Below, piece after piece: positions 48,768-61,515 of a DNA stretch of 64,000 nucleotides (the stretch's first letter is position 1; each line of letters starts with the position of its first letter). The stretch comes from Cercis canadensis (taxonomy: Eukaryota > Streptophyta > Magnoliopsida > Fabales > Fabaceae). The notes under the pieces are model-generated. The model was not told the origin of the DNA, did not search any database, and saw only the letters and a list, made by a program, of their open reading frames with translations. The position numbers were made by a program, and so were the translations under genes. Where the stretch lies: assembly GCA_003255065.1 (NCBI GenBank), contig QAOA01004544.1, forward strand, positions 39,076 to 103,075. Direction: 5' to 3'.

Positions 48768-49206
48768 ATAAAAAAAATAAAACAAAAGGAAATATGTTAA
48801 TTAAGTGATTCAATGTTCTTTATTGGATGATTAATATCAATATATTTCATAGTCAAATCAAAATGATAATTTATTTATAGNTATAGAAAAAAAAATAAAA
48901 AATAGCAACTTATCTGCTATCGAGGAAAAAATAAATAAAAAGAAAGAGGGAAATTATCTGTTTGATGGTTGGCCCCTGTTAAAGTGAAATCACACGTGTG
49001 GTAGAATGTTCCTAAACCTGGAATTCAGTCACATGCCCCAAAATAGAAACTTCGTCAAATAAATATGTACGACCAATCGAGGCCAGGTGTGTCTCTGTAT
49101 TTCGCTCTTTACTGATTCACCCTTCCACGCAGACTGATTCATAATACCTCGATTTCCGAGAAGAAAAAAAATCAAATTCCCCAATTTCCCGACAAAAAGG
49201 GAAGAA

Positions 49207-50457
49207 ATGGAATCCAGGAAATTGGCAGCTCTACTTTCATCCCTAATCTCTCAGCTACTACTTCTCATCCTCCTCCTTTTTCCTTCCGATTCCAATTCCA
49301 ATTCCTCTCCCAATGCTTTCCCTCTCATCCACCATTTTCTTTCCTGCCAAGAAATCGCCGCTTCACTCTCTCTCGCCTCTATCTCCAGGAAGCGCAAGCG
49401 GGGCAATTCGTCGGAACCCGAATCCGAATCCGTTGATGAAGATCATGATGGAATCATTCTGGCTCGGAGTCCTGACTCGTTCAGGAACTGTTTCAAGATG
49501 ACAGCTTCCACCTTCGAGTGGCTCTGTGGCTTGCTTGAACCACTGCTCGAGTGTCGCGACCCAATTGAGCTTTTCCCCCTTAATCTCTCCGCTGGGGTTC
49601 GACTTGGTATCGGTTTGTTTCGGTTAGCCAATGGCTCTGATTACCCAGAAATTTCGAAACGATTTGGGGTTTCCGAGTCGGTGACGAGGTTTTGCGTTAA
49701 GCAATTGTGCAGAGTTCTCTGTACTAATTTCCGCTTCTGGGTTGCATTTCCGAACCCAAATGAGCTCGAATCTGTATCCCAAGGTTTTGAAAGCCTTTCT
49801 GGATTGCCGAATTGCTGTGGTGTGATAGACTGTGCCAGGTTCAAAGTTGTCAATACTGAAAATTCTCGTGAAGACTGCATAGCGGCACAAATAGTGGTTG
49901 ATTCGTCGTGGCGAATTTTGAGCATTGTCGCTGGATTTCATGGCCATAAGAGCAATTCAAGAATTATCAAGTCATCCACTTTGTACAAGGACATTGAAGA
50001 AGGGAAATTGTTGAATTCATCTCTTATTCATGTAAATGGGGTGCCTATAAATCAGTATTTGATAGGGGATGCAGGGTACCCTTTGCTTCCATGGTTAATG
50101 GTACCTTTTGTTGAAACTCTGCCGGGTTCATTTGAAGGGAACTTCAATGCTGCTCATGAACTTATGCGCCTTTCTGCGCTTAGAACTGTTTCCAGCTTAA
50201 AGAATTGGGGTGTTTTAAGCCGACCAATACAAGAGGAACTCAAGATGGCAGTGGCTTATATCGGTGCGTGTTCTATACTTCATAATAGTTTGTTAATGAG
50301 GGAGGATTTTTCTGCTTTGTCTGGTGGGTTTGAAGATTATCAGTTTCATCATCAAAGTGAAACCGATAAAAGGTTGGAGGATAATCTAATTACAAGGAAG
50401 GCTTTGGTTATAAGAAGCACACTGGCTACTAGAGCAAAGACTAGTCGTAATCCATAA
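49207..50457 (+). CDS. Domesticated PIF/Harbinger transposase, ALP1-like nuclease-fold protein (416 aa, intronless)
   Basis: The region from about 90 to 365 matches the DDE-type Harbinger nuclease superfamily: a helical segment with FGVSESVTRFCVKQL (a helix-turn-helix-like part), FESLSGLPNCCGVIDCARF with the first Asp (D208), and YLIGDAGYPLLPWLM with the second (D288). The block that normally supplies the catalytic Glu before LK reads RLSALRTVSSLKNW, so the Glu appears lost, at about residues 324-325. The N terminus has a hydrophobic run (ISQLLLLILLLF, 14-25) and a basic RKRKR at 61-65 that may be a nuclear signal. The frame is open, without inverted ends or target duplication nearby. Together these suggest an exapted host protein such as Arabidopsis ALP1 (a PRC2 partner) or the At3g19120-type proteins (from memory), not an active transposon. 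Confidence 0.85.
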   Translation: MESRKLAALLSSLISQLLLLILLLFPSDSNSNSSPNAFPLIHHFLSCQEIAASLSLASISRKRKRGNSSEPESESVDEDHDGIILARSPDSFRNCFKMTASTFEWLCGLLEPLLECRDPIELFPLNLSAGVRLGIGLFRLANGSDYPEISKRFGVSESVTRFCVKQLCRVLCTNFRFWVAFPNPNELESVSQGFESLSGLPNCCGVIDCARFKVVNTENSREDCIAAQIVVDSSWRILSIVAGFHGHKSNSRIIKSSTLYKDIEEGKLLNSSLIHVNGVPINQYLIGDAGYPLLPWLMVPFVETLPGSFEGNFNAAHELMRLSALRTVSSLKNWGVLSRPIQEELKMAVAYIGACSILHNSLLMREDFSALSGGFEDYQFHHQSETDKRLEDNLITRKALVIRSTLATRAKTSRNP

Positions 50458-52449
50458 TGACCTTGATGGTTTGATCAAGTGCCAACAAATATAAGGTTTT
50501 CCACTGGAGATTTTCCAATTAACTACTCCAGCTCAATACAGCACGGGGACAAGTAATTGATTTCTTTCCTACCTTTAATTTTTTTAAGTATTTATCAGAA
50601 ATTTTTATCAGAACAAGAAGTTCTACCAATTTTTGAGATAGCTAATAATTGATGCTAAAAGATGTATTCATTTTTGCAGTTTCCATTGTTATTAGAGTCC
50701 ATTCGAGAATGTAAATACTATCTCTTGAGCCTTATTTGCTATTTTTCATTAATAAAAAACTCGTTCTTTTGTTTAGCCCTGTGTCTTGTTCTTTTCTTTT
50801 CTGTTGGCCATGTAGCCCTGTATCTAGAACATCTCATATTCATGGTGAAATGAAGATATAGACCTTTAGTAATATTTATCTTGATAAACTTTCTTGTTAT
50901 CATAGCTGTGATTAGAAGACATGGCCATACCCAGCAAAATGGCAAGGACAAAAAGATTTCTTCATTTGTTGAGTACTTGAGTTTTTTTGTTATGCTGATT
51001 AATAATTTAGAATAAAAGAGTGAAGGTTACTGTGAATTACTTCTGAAAATAAAATGCTTCGAGTTATAGATTCCACTAAAGACATATTTCCAATCTTTAG
51101 GGTAGTGAACTTTAGAAATTAGACCGGAAGGTTGGGGTTCAGAATTCCATGATGCAGCAGCAAGGATTTTAGAATTCAGTATGTTAGAAATTATAACACA
51201 CTTAGATTTGGTCAATGGATCTAGCTATTAAATGGAGGAAGTACACATGTTAATTTCTTGGTATTTGATTTCAAACAAGCTTAAGTTCTTTAGATTTAAA
51301 CACTTAAAATTTGTGCGACTTTGTTGGCATCATTTAGCATAGAATACTATCCATGATCACTAGAAAAACAAGCAATAAGAATCGGCACAGCTTCTGCAAT
51401 ACTTGTTCATCTTCCATTTGTCGAAGGGCTGATATGGAAAGAATGATTATAGCTCTGCATTATGGTTGCATGTTTTGAATTGATATGTGTGCAATGTATG
51501 CTAGGTGAATGTGAATTGTTTGTCATACTCACAAGTCACAACCAAACCATGTTCATAATCTTCTATTATTGGTGAAAACTACACCAACGTAATACCAGGT
51601 AATTCCTGACCAGTGGTGCCAAATGATGGAGGTCCTTTGAGGTAGGCATAAACCATCAATAAGGTTATTTGTATTAAAACTTGGCCTTCATCTATAGTCG
51701 GTAAAGAAGAGTCTTGGATTCTAAGACTGAGTGACCCAGTAAAGGGTAGAAACATAGCGTGGTTGGCCAATGAAGTCTCAGTTGATTAGCTTTTCATGGC
51801 TGGAGAAGGCCAAGCCCTTCTATTTTCAGCGACAACCAAGCGGCAGAGAAGAGATTATCATAAAGAAGTGGCTTCTGATTGTGCTCTAATGTCCTCACGT
51901 CTCCTAAGTATTTGGTTTGAATATGTACTAACTACTAAATGCAAGAGGGATTTATTTTTGGAGAGAAGGTTACTTGGTGTTTATGGCTCATATGCTTGTC
52001 CAATAGACTCACACCCGTCCACTCCTTTCTTCTGCAAAATGAAGAAATAAAAGAAAAAATGAAGCCAATAGGAAAAGGAACATTTTATTGATTAGCTTAT
52101 GATCTCGTATGCCTTTTACCTCTTTTAACAGGTAAATGTTTTTGTAACACAAGCCCTCTGGCAGAAAACCAAAAAAAAGAAAAGAAAAGAGACTATTTAT
52201 TTGCGTCCCATTAGAGTTGCTAGCCAGCAACATGTTCCATTTACTTGGAATCAATCAAGTCCTTTGAATCTGTACCATATCTTAATGAGACATTTTGAAT
52301 GCATGTGCTTCCCTTTTCTTGACCCCAAATCATTAAAAACAGTTGCTTTCCCAATTTCATTATCCGGTTATAAATTTAGGTTGAAAATTTCTAACAACTC
52401 TCATCAAGTTTAACACCTACATCCTCCATTTTTGGGGACTAAGAAGTCT

Positions 52450-54287
52450 GGTGGTGTTTGGTACAGAAAATGTTTTATTCTCATCTCGAGTACATTCCCA
52501 TGAATGTGATTCTCAGGAATGAGATTCCTAAGAAATTGACAAAATGTGTTTGGTTAATATTCAACTTTCCTGAAAATAATATTATTCTCATATTTGGTTC
52601 AGTTGGTCAATTCCTAAAAATATAATTAATTTTTTTAAAAATATCCTAAAATAAAAGAAAATAATTTTCTTCTACCAAGATTGAAACTTAACAAGAAGAT
52701 TGAAACTTCAGCAACAAAAATATTAACAAGAAGATTATCAGAATTGAACACCTAATTTAATACAAGTCTAAAATTTTATTCCTAGAAATATAAAGATTGA
52801 AACTTCAACAGCGGTCTAAGATGTGAACCACTCCATGACATGCAATGGGGCTTATGCATTGGGGGCATATGCATGTCAGCAACAATCTGCATAATATAAT
52901 CAAGCAAAGTTTTTTTTTTCTTCTATATTCAGACCAAACCCATATCATAGACACATAAATTACAGCAACCAAAGTTCAAAGTAATGCCACATACATAAAC
53001 AATCTAGATATTCACTCATAAAGATTCTAAAAGCAGCTTATTTCAGCAACCTATTGATCATTGTCTGCACAATAATATAGTTGAAAGTAAAAGTAGAGAA
53101 CATTCAAAGCTAATTAGTATGTTGTGATAAGAGAAAGATGATGGTCCTAGAGATCAATCTCATTGATTCAATGTTACTTCGAAGGAACAGGATTAGTAGA
53201 CCGGCAATCATCTTCAATTGTTGATATTAAGTTAGTACAAAAATGACAAACTACTGCTAAGAAAGAGACCCAAGGATTTGTCTGAGTTCAATTTAGACCT
53301 TCTATCAAACATCTTATGTGCAACATATATTCACATATGTACATCAAAAATTTTAACTGGCCTGTAGCTTAAACCAAAGAAAAAAAATACAAACTTAAAG
53401 CAGAGCTGCTCAAATGATGAATAGAGGAGAAAACTAAACTACAATAACCTCCGCCCAAAAACTCTTCCTCTATATTGCTAAATGTTTTTTTTTTTTTTTC
53501 AATTTTTGGCAACAATCTGCAAAATATAATCAAGCAAAGTTTTTTTTTTTTTTCTTTCTACATTCAGACCAAACCCATATCACATACACAAAAATTACAG
53601 GAGGCAAATACTAAACTTGACAGAATTCACATCTAAGAGGAGAAATAGCAAACGCCTCGAGGGAGAGCAATGTCGTCGTTCTTGCAGTCATTTCTAAACC
53701 TAAGGAAGAACTGGTTAGCAGCTCAGCACATGAAGTTCCTTTCTAAATGTCTTTGTCATTAGGGTCAATTCACACCCATTCCCTTTCATTTTCTTTTCTC
53801 TTACAAATTCTAAATTCTCAATTCCGAACATTTTCTATGTAATTGATTTGTTCAATTTCAAATTTTGAGATGTAGTGGGAGGAGGAGATGGTAGAGAGTT
53901 GACGGTGGTAGAGAGAATGCAGAGAGGGATAACGCACATAGAAGGATAATGACTGTGAATGAAGAAGGGCAAAGAAGGAAGAAAATTTCTCCATTCTCAA
54001 AAAAGTTTTATTCCCACCTCTTGAGGTGGTGGGAATGTTTTATTCCCATTTTCAATATAAATTTTCATCCGTCAAGTTAAGTTAATTACCTGTCAAGTTA
54101 ATTAATTTCTTGTCAAACGGCTTTCACAATTTTAGTAGTAACGGCATGGGGATTGGTTCAACTAATGTCCCCAAGCATCTTTATGTTTGAGAATGATTTT
54201 TTTATCACTTGTACTAAACATGAGAAACTTTTATTCCCATCTCACCTTCTCAAGAATATTAAAATATTTCATGTACCAAACACCACC
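52450..54287 (+). mobile_element. Non-autonomous DNA transposon with perfect 15-bp terminal inverted repeats
   Basis: The left end GGTGGTGTTTGGTAC (52450-52464) is the exact complement of the right end GTACCAAACACCACC (54273-54287). The similarity continues inward with interruptions (TTTTATTCTCATCTC against TTTATTCCCATCTC, complement). The element is about 1.84 kb and has no transposase frame. Inside, a segment of about 93 bp at 52,880-52,973 recurs at 53,510-53,602. The flanks are TCT on the left and TTA on the right, so no clean target duplication is seen. GTGTTTGG-type ends occur in hAT and PIF/Harbinger elements (known), so the superfamily is left open. Confidence 0.75.
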
Positions 54288-54637
54288 TTATAGATAAGTT
54301 CCTTAAGCAAGGATTTCCTATCTACCATTGCTGGAATACTAATCAATAGCCCTATCAATAGAGTATAAAGGGGTCCTTGGAGTGCAGGGGCAGAAGTACA
54401 AACATAGGGTCCCTTGTATATAAATATATATATACACTAAGGTAATAGAAAGGGACAAAACGAGAGAAGTATCTGCGTAAGGTGAAAGAAAGTAGAAGCA
54501 GGCAAATTGGAATCCTCTTGCGGCTTGTCTACTTCCACAACTACTCTCCCTTCCCCTTTCCTAAAGTTTTTAACTTTTGCTGCGAGCCACGTCCTTGTGC
54601 CTTTGACTCAAAGCAAGTGACTCTCTCCTAAGTCCTC

Positions 54638-54644
54638 ACCTAAC
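54638..54644 (+). promoter_or_regulatory. Distal AC element (ACCTAAC)
   Basis: An ACCWAMC-type MYB site about 1.07 kb before the CCoAOMT start codon. It may be fortuitous at this distance, but two more lie close to the gene. Confidence 0.35.
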
Positions 54645-55451
54645 CATGAGTTTTTTTTTTTTTTTTTTTTTTTTTNTTTTGAAGAAATTAATATTTTTTT
54701 TTTCTGGTTAGCACTGAGTTTTAGTGGTTGTCACAGGTTTTCGTTAGTCACTAAAATTTTGGTTCAATCGTTTGAGGGGAGTATCTTATTCCACAAAGCT
54801 TCAGAAATATCTTTCTTGATTTAATTTCTGTTCTTTTAGGATTATTCATTTTGCTAACTTAATTAATGTTGTAGGATAAGAGTTGCAATGACATCCAAAG
54901 TAACCTTTGAAAAACACTCAATCACATTTAAACACTGCCGTAAACTTCCCTTTCAATAATTTGGTAAACTGAAATCAGAAGCATTACAAGACAGCCAAAC
55001 TCCTCTCAACAACCCCGAACCAAATTCACCATACCACTGGGCCCCTCCATATCAACCCCATCATTCGTAGATCACCTGCATCCCACTACTTCCCACAATC
55101 ATTTCATTTACAAAATCGGGGGAAAAAAAATAGTTATCCTCTTCACGACCTATATATATATATATATTATCATTTAATCTCTTATGTCGGTGAATATTAA
55201 TTTACCCTACACTGATGACTGATCTATCCACGCATGGTACATGCATCAAGTTTTAAGTTTTATTTTTAATTTATCTATAAAATAACTTGCTAAAGAAAAA
55301 TCCTAATGCATATATTTTAATTTTTTATATTGTACGAGTATGACAACATGTAAAATTTATAAGGCAATAATAAAGAAATTAATTTTGAGTCAAAATATTT
55401 TATTTAATTATGTTATTATGGTGATGTCATAAATCCTGAAATGATGTCATG

Positions 55452-55621
55452 ACCTAACCAATATAAAGTAAACAAGAAAACAGTGGACTGGATTTGGGGC
55501 CCCATAGGCCATAGTCACGCATTAGATGGACTTTACCAACCCCAGACCGGTTTGCAGCCGGTTCAACTAAACATTGCTTACTTCTGACCGGTTCAACCCG
55601 GATCTTACTTCCTTATATTTT
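55452..55621 (+). promoter_or_regulatory. CCoAOMT: CCoAOMT promoter: two AC elements and TATA box
   Basis: ACCTAAC (55452-55458) and ACCAACC (55535-55541) both fit the ACCWAMC lignin AC-element bound by secondary-wall MYB factors (known for phenylpropanoid genes). TATATTTT at 55614-55621 lies about 95-100 bp before ATG 55716. Between them ACCGGTTCAAC-like words recur (near 55,556 and 55,588). Confidence 0.65.
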
Positions 55622-55715
55622 CCCCTTGATGCTACATCCTCTTCAGGCTGAGCTTTAAGTCTTAGAACGCTGAGCAAAAGGTGTCTAGAAAAGGCGAGAG
55701 AAGAAAAAGAAGGAA

Positions 55716-56887
<1,172 letters not shown>

Positions 56888-58400
56888 TTGTCTCCGTCCA
56901 AGTCCGACCACCGTTGCTTTACCCCATGATTCATCTCAACAAACTAGGAACAGAGAAAATTTCAAGCAATCCATGCCTAAGCCTTCTTTTTATTCTTTTC
57001 TGCAAAATATTTGTATCTGTATCTTTTGTTATGAAACGGTGGAAATTATAATTGAAACTTGAAAGCCTTTATACACGTGTTCCTTTTACTATTACTATTA
57101 TTATTTGAATTTGTGTCTTTATTATACCTCACCTTTAAAAAAGAAGATAAATAATTATTTTTAATTTGCTATTTTTCAATTTTTCCCAACAAACATATTC
57201 TAGAGTTGACTTAGGTTGAAATATATATATTTTTAGTATAATCTATTTAAACCCTTCTCCTCTACCAATTTCGGAACTCTCAACTTGAAGCAAGAACTAT
57301 GTAAACTTTTCCCCTTTAATTAAAGAAAATACATCATTTCATAGAAAAATTCACAAGGGCCTAGCAGGCAGCAAATGTTTTATTCTTTATTTGTTTTTAA
57401 AAAATCATTTAATTCCAACTTCTCTCATATTATGTAAAATGTTCAAAATAGTTGGTTATATCACATAGTGGAGAAGCAACACGTCACACACTATGAAATG
57501 CAAGAATGTGGTGAAGTGCATGCCGTATCGCGATTGTAGTCAATTATCTTTTACTCATGCTATTCTTTATTTGCTTGGGACAAGTTGTTATGGATTTCTT
57601 TATTTATTTTTGTGGTCTTATCATGGAGTTCATGAATCATGACAACGATTATGACGTGTCAGGTCGCCAATGGATAGGGCCTCCGTTCACCAACCCACCA
57701 AACTAAATTTCAACATGATAATATAAAATTATTAGAATGTTTTTATTGGTAGGAGGACAACGATCAAACACTCAATAAAAACAGAAATATAAAATGTAGA
57801 ATAAATCTACATTTGATGAAAGATTTAACATTTAATAAAATAATCTTTAAAAACATATTAATTATAAAATAATCTAATATTTGTTAAATTTTAAATGTTT
57901 CAATGACTACTTTTTTACCCATATTAAATCTTGAATTTTTAAAAATCACAAATGTAAATTTACTCTAAAATGTATCTTTTTAAGACGAGGGAAAGGTATC
58001 TGTTTCTTCTGTCACATCATTTACCATAAAATGGCAACTTTCTTGATGCACTAGAGAGTAGTAGTAACAAAAACTTGACCAGGGCAACATCCTATACTTC
58101 CAATTAAACAATTAACACACTTCCAAGAGAAATATAATCCATCAGTTGCCGATAACCCTCACGCAAACGCTCACATCAACACAGCATACAAACATGAGGA
58201 GAGCCATTCCACTACAAGTTTTCTTCTTTCCTACACAATAGGGGGGGGGGGCTCAGACTGCAACCCATGTCCTCCTACACTACAAAGGACTCTCCCTCGT
58301 ACCGCCTGGAAAAGGCTATTTGCACATTGAATGTTCCCTATGTTAAAAATAACTTCAAAGAACCTCAATTTAGTTTTTTTCCCCTGTTTTTGAAGGGGAA

Positions 58401-58433
<33 letters not shown>

Positions 58434-59588
58434 GCCGGGGGGGAGGGGGGGTGGTGTTGAGGAAATAAAGATAAACACCACATTGCCATATGGCTAGCTC
58501 TGAACTCCTGTTTCACTTTCATATAGCCTGTTCACATGGAAGCAACCTCCCAATCCCCTTATCTAGTTTGGAGCTAAGACCACCCATTTAGTTGAAATCA
58601 TTTAACTAAAATCAGACTATGACATATATATAGTCTCACTCTTTTATGTTTTAACCTTAAAGAAAAAGTTTGAAACAAAAAAAAAAAAAGCATACATCAC
58701 ATATACCTCTATTTTATCCCAACAACTGTACAAATCTTAATACAAACTAAATAGGCACTCCTCTAACTTCCAGACATCATCTGCCTATCCACTAATGCCT
58801 AGAAGACCATGTTATGTTATACAGAGATACCCAACTTTGATTGTCCGCCAACAACGTATCATTCCCCAGTAAAACTTGTAAAGAAACCATACAGCATGAA
58901 CCTGATAACAGCATCACTACCTAGCAGAATTGAAATCCGATTTTGAATTAAATCAACCTTAAACCAAAGAGGTCACAATGAGAAAGGCATAATAATCCTG
59001 ACTATTTGCGACAGAGAACCAAAGACACAACCTCGACAGCCCCTTCTATGACGCAGTAATAAAAAGTTCGTATTCCGACCGATATAATTTGCACATCAAG
59101 TGGTTTGAGGAGCACAAATTTGGCATCACGAATCAGAAAGAAGCAAAAGAGGACTTCCTAAACCAGAAGGTGACACAACATTGAAAGCAGCTAAACCATC
59201 GAAACGTTGTAATTTGTAAATACTATTTAATTCGAAAACTACTTGGATATTGTTGAATTGCCTGAATATGAAAACTCAACTACTAATTCCAAATATGGAT
59301 ACTCGGATAGAATCGGCAAAAACATTTGGGCATCACCCAGAAACCTAGAATCCATGCAAACATTTCTGCATTACTGAACAAAAGCAACTAAATCATTTGA
59401 TACTTGCATTAAAAGCTAAACAACAAGTCTGATTTAAATTAAAAAGCCTCTCAATACTGCATAAGTGAAATACCAAAATTATAGAACTAATGGTCAACAT
59501 AGAAGGTTTTCCACAGCATATCATAAACAGAAAACTAAAATAAATCGACAAAAACACCTTTTTGCCATAGTTTTTCGAATAACAAGCA
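56888..59588. other. Convergent spacer between CCoAOMT and RPS16
   Basis: It holds the CCoAOMT 3' UTR, AT-rich DNA, a GA microsatellite with a G-rich tail at 58,408-58,454, a run of ten G at 58,243-58,252 and the RPS16 3' UTR. No other gene is supported. Confidence 0.5.
58408..58454 (+). repeat. GA microsatellite joined to a G-rich tract
   Basis: About 25 bp of GA repeats are followed by G runs (GGG, seven G, eight G) separated by CC and A. The G runs could form a quadruplex on the plus strand. It may also be a sequencing-error hotspot. Confidence 0.7.
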
Positions 59589-60029
59589 TCAACGGTAGGA
59601 CTTCTGGAACCTAGCACGAGCACCACGACCACCGAACTTCTTGGGCTCGCAGCGCCTTGGATCAGCAACAAGAAGTGTTCGATCGTACCTGACGAGGATA
59701 TCCTTGATCTCCTTCTTGCTCTGCTCATCCACATACTTCTGGTAGAAAGCGACGAGGGCTTTGGCTATGCTCTGGCGAATTGCGTATATCTGTGAGGTAT
59801 GACCACCACCCTTGACACGGATGCGCATGTCGACTCCGTTGAAACGGTGTCTCCCCAACAGAAGAATGGGCTCGAATGCCTTGAATCGGAGAATCTCTGG
59901 TTCCACAAGCTCGATTGGGCAGCCATTGATCTTGATCAGTCCACGACCCTTTTTACAGTAGGTCACCGCCACAGCAGTCTTCTTACGACCAAAGCACTGA
60001 ACCGATTCGATTGCTTGCGCCTGCGCCAT
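59589..60029 (-). CDS. RPS16: 40S ribosomal protein S16 (uS9), 146 aa, intronless
   Basis: Full-length cytosolic uS9. It starts [22 protein letters not shown] and ends with the conserved [11 protein letters not shown] tail, whose last arginine reaches the decoding site of the small subunit (known). [24 protein letters not shown] is the family signature region. The single-exon structure is common in plant RPS16 genes. The start ATG at 60029 is followed by a strong frame with no upstream in-frame ATG. The leader and promoter carry telo-box and site II motifs. Codons are more GC-rich than the neighbouring DNA, as expected for a highly expressed gene. Confidence 0.96.
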   Translation of the reverse strand: MAQAQAIESVQCFGRKKTAVAVTYCKKGRGLIKINGCPIELVEPEILRFKAFEPILLLGRHRFNGVDMRIRVKGGGHTSQIYAIRQSIAKALVAFYQKYVDEQSKKEIKDILVRYDRTLLVADPRRCEPKKFGGRGARARFQKSYR

Positions 60030-60068
60030 TGTGTGCAGATTCTTTGTGTCCCCTTCACCCCTCAGAGA

Positions 60069-60227
60069 AAACCCTAACCCCGCAAAGTGTCCTCACAGTG
60101 AATCACTTAGGGGCGAGTTGAGAGACCTTATACCAATGGATTAGGGTTTTTCGGGCCTCCTATAATGTCCTTCTTTATCCATGTAATTACATGCTTGCCA
60201 TATGACCAAACACTAAACACAGGCCCA
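60069..60227 (-). promoter_or_regulatory. RPS16: RPS16 promoter: two telo-boxes and a site II motif
   Basis: AAACCCTAA at 60069-60077 and its complement TTAGGGTTT at 60141-60149 are telo-boxes. GGCCCA at 60222-60227 is TGGGCC (site II) on the gene strand, and CGGGCCT occurs near 60,152. Telo-box plus site II (TCP-bound) is the usual promoter arrangement of plant ribosomal-protein genes (known). Confidence 0.75.
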
Positions 60228-61515
60228 ACCCAAAGCAAAACAAAAATCCAAGTCCAGTTCAAAAGTCTACTTTTTTTTTTTTTCTCATTATGAACTGCCT
60301 TGGAGGATGCAGAAGCCCAAAAAAAGTGCCATAGACTATGGACTTTGATTTGCTTTGCTCACTTTTTTTTTTGTCATAATATAAATAAAGCTATTTTTTT
60401 TTAGTTGGGATATAGGGAAATGCTAGCTTTTTAATTGAATAATGTTACACTTCAATTTTTTCTTATTATGCAAAAAAGATTATGGAAATTCATTGGTTGA
60501 TGTTCATAAAATTTGTTTTCAAATTATAAACCATTTTATTTTGAGACGACAAGATGTTTATTTAATATGATTTTTAAAACTAAAAATATACTATGTTTTT
60601 AAATGAAAACTTAAACTACTTTAACTTTAGTATATAGTAATTTTTTTTGGTAGTAAAGTTTAGTACATAGTGATGTTAATTATATATTAGTTAGGGTGTG
60701 TTTTGTTTGATTAAGAGAGTAAAATTTAATGGAGTAATATTTAAGGAGGTTAATGAGGATGCAAAGATTAACCTACTTACAGGGAAGGTAGTGGACCTAA
60801 TAATTACTCCAATAAAAGATTACTCATTATTTATTTGTACAATCAAACATACATAAAGAAGGTAAAATTTACTCCATTAAATATTTACCCTTTTTACCCT
60901 CCCCACCAAACATACTAATAGTTCACAATTTTAGATTAGTATAATAGACTCATATAACTCAGATTTTGCCATCTAACTAGTGTAAGATAAAGCAATGTGT
61001 AATAAACATGGCACAAATTCATGGTAGCACTTGTAGGTGCTGCCCCTAAACTGTGGTCTGTTTGGGGTACTAGAAGGCTTTTTATGCTTGGGCTTTGGTT
61101 AGCATGCACCTGCGCATGATGGCTTAAAGAACTTGTCGTGTATATTATTCTTTTTACACGTACTTGGCAACATGAGGATATTACAAGGCTTGCCAATCTC
61201 CAATTACATTTACAACTGAGTTGTCGTATTGAGAAAACAAAATAGCCAATCAAACAACTATTCAATTGCTTCTGCCGCGGGAAGTTCTGGCGTTTAACAT
61301 TGACAAACTTGAAGCCCTCTTATTCTTTACCCCACTAATTGATAAGTAGGCTTATTCAAATGGGCCCTTACTGTAACTAGTGATTACGATTCCAAATTCA
61401 ATAGCATACTGCATGAAGATTCTTTAATGCCTTAGTAACAATCACGAACCAATTCAATTCGTCTCTTCCTTTTTCTTCTTCTTCCTCACACCAAAGCACA
61501 GTGCTCTCAATTCTC
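60228..61515. other. Divergent spacer between RPS16 and WSD genes
   Basis: AT-rich DNA with a MITE-like element at 60,686-60,920. The right end, near 61,380-61,515, is the WSD leader with a TTCTTC-rich run. No other gene is supported. Confidence 0.5.
60686..60920 (+). mobile_element. MITE-like element with imperfect inverted ends
   Basis: The left end (TATTAGTTAGGGTGTGTTTT) and the complement of the right end (TATTAGTATGTTTGGTGGGG) agree imperfectly. Inner blocks are also inverted: TTTAATGGAGTAA on the left and TTTACTCCATTAAA on the right. About 235 bp with no coding capacity. The GTGTGTTTGG-type end suggests a hAT-like MITE; the target duplication is not clean. Confidence 0.6.

Larger units (their letters stand above)
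45060..49206. other. AT-rich repeat spacer between RING-H2 and ALP1-like genes
   Basis: The spacer is built largely of repeats: a diverged tandem duplication (45,151-46,640), three copies of an AT-rich element and one SINE, listed separately. An 'n' at 48008 sits in a poly-A run and another at 48881 in AT-rich DNA. No host gene is supported. Confidence 0.55.
50458..55715. other. Spacer between ALP1-like and CCoAOMT genes
   Basis: It contains an AT-rich left part without coding signal, an inverted-end transposon at 52,450-54,287, a poly-T run with 'n' at 54676, and the CCoAOMT promoter. Frames at 51,579-52,050 on either strand have no recognised protein. Confidence 0.5.

Noticed and set aside
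51579-52050. Open frames on both strands at 51.6-52.05 kb as gene or retroelement fragments
   Set aside because: Neither shows conserved motifs of gag, pol or a host protein, and the starts are arbitrary.
60069-60149. Telomere-like AAACCCTAA sequences as interstitial telomeric repeats
   Set aside because: They are single copies placed in a ribosomal-protein promoter, where telo-boxes are expected; there is no tandem array.
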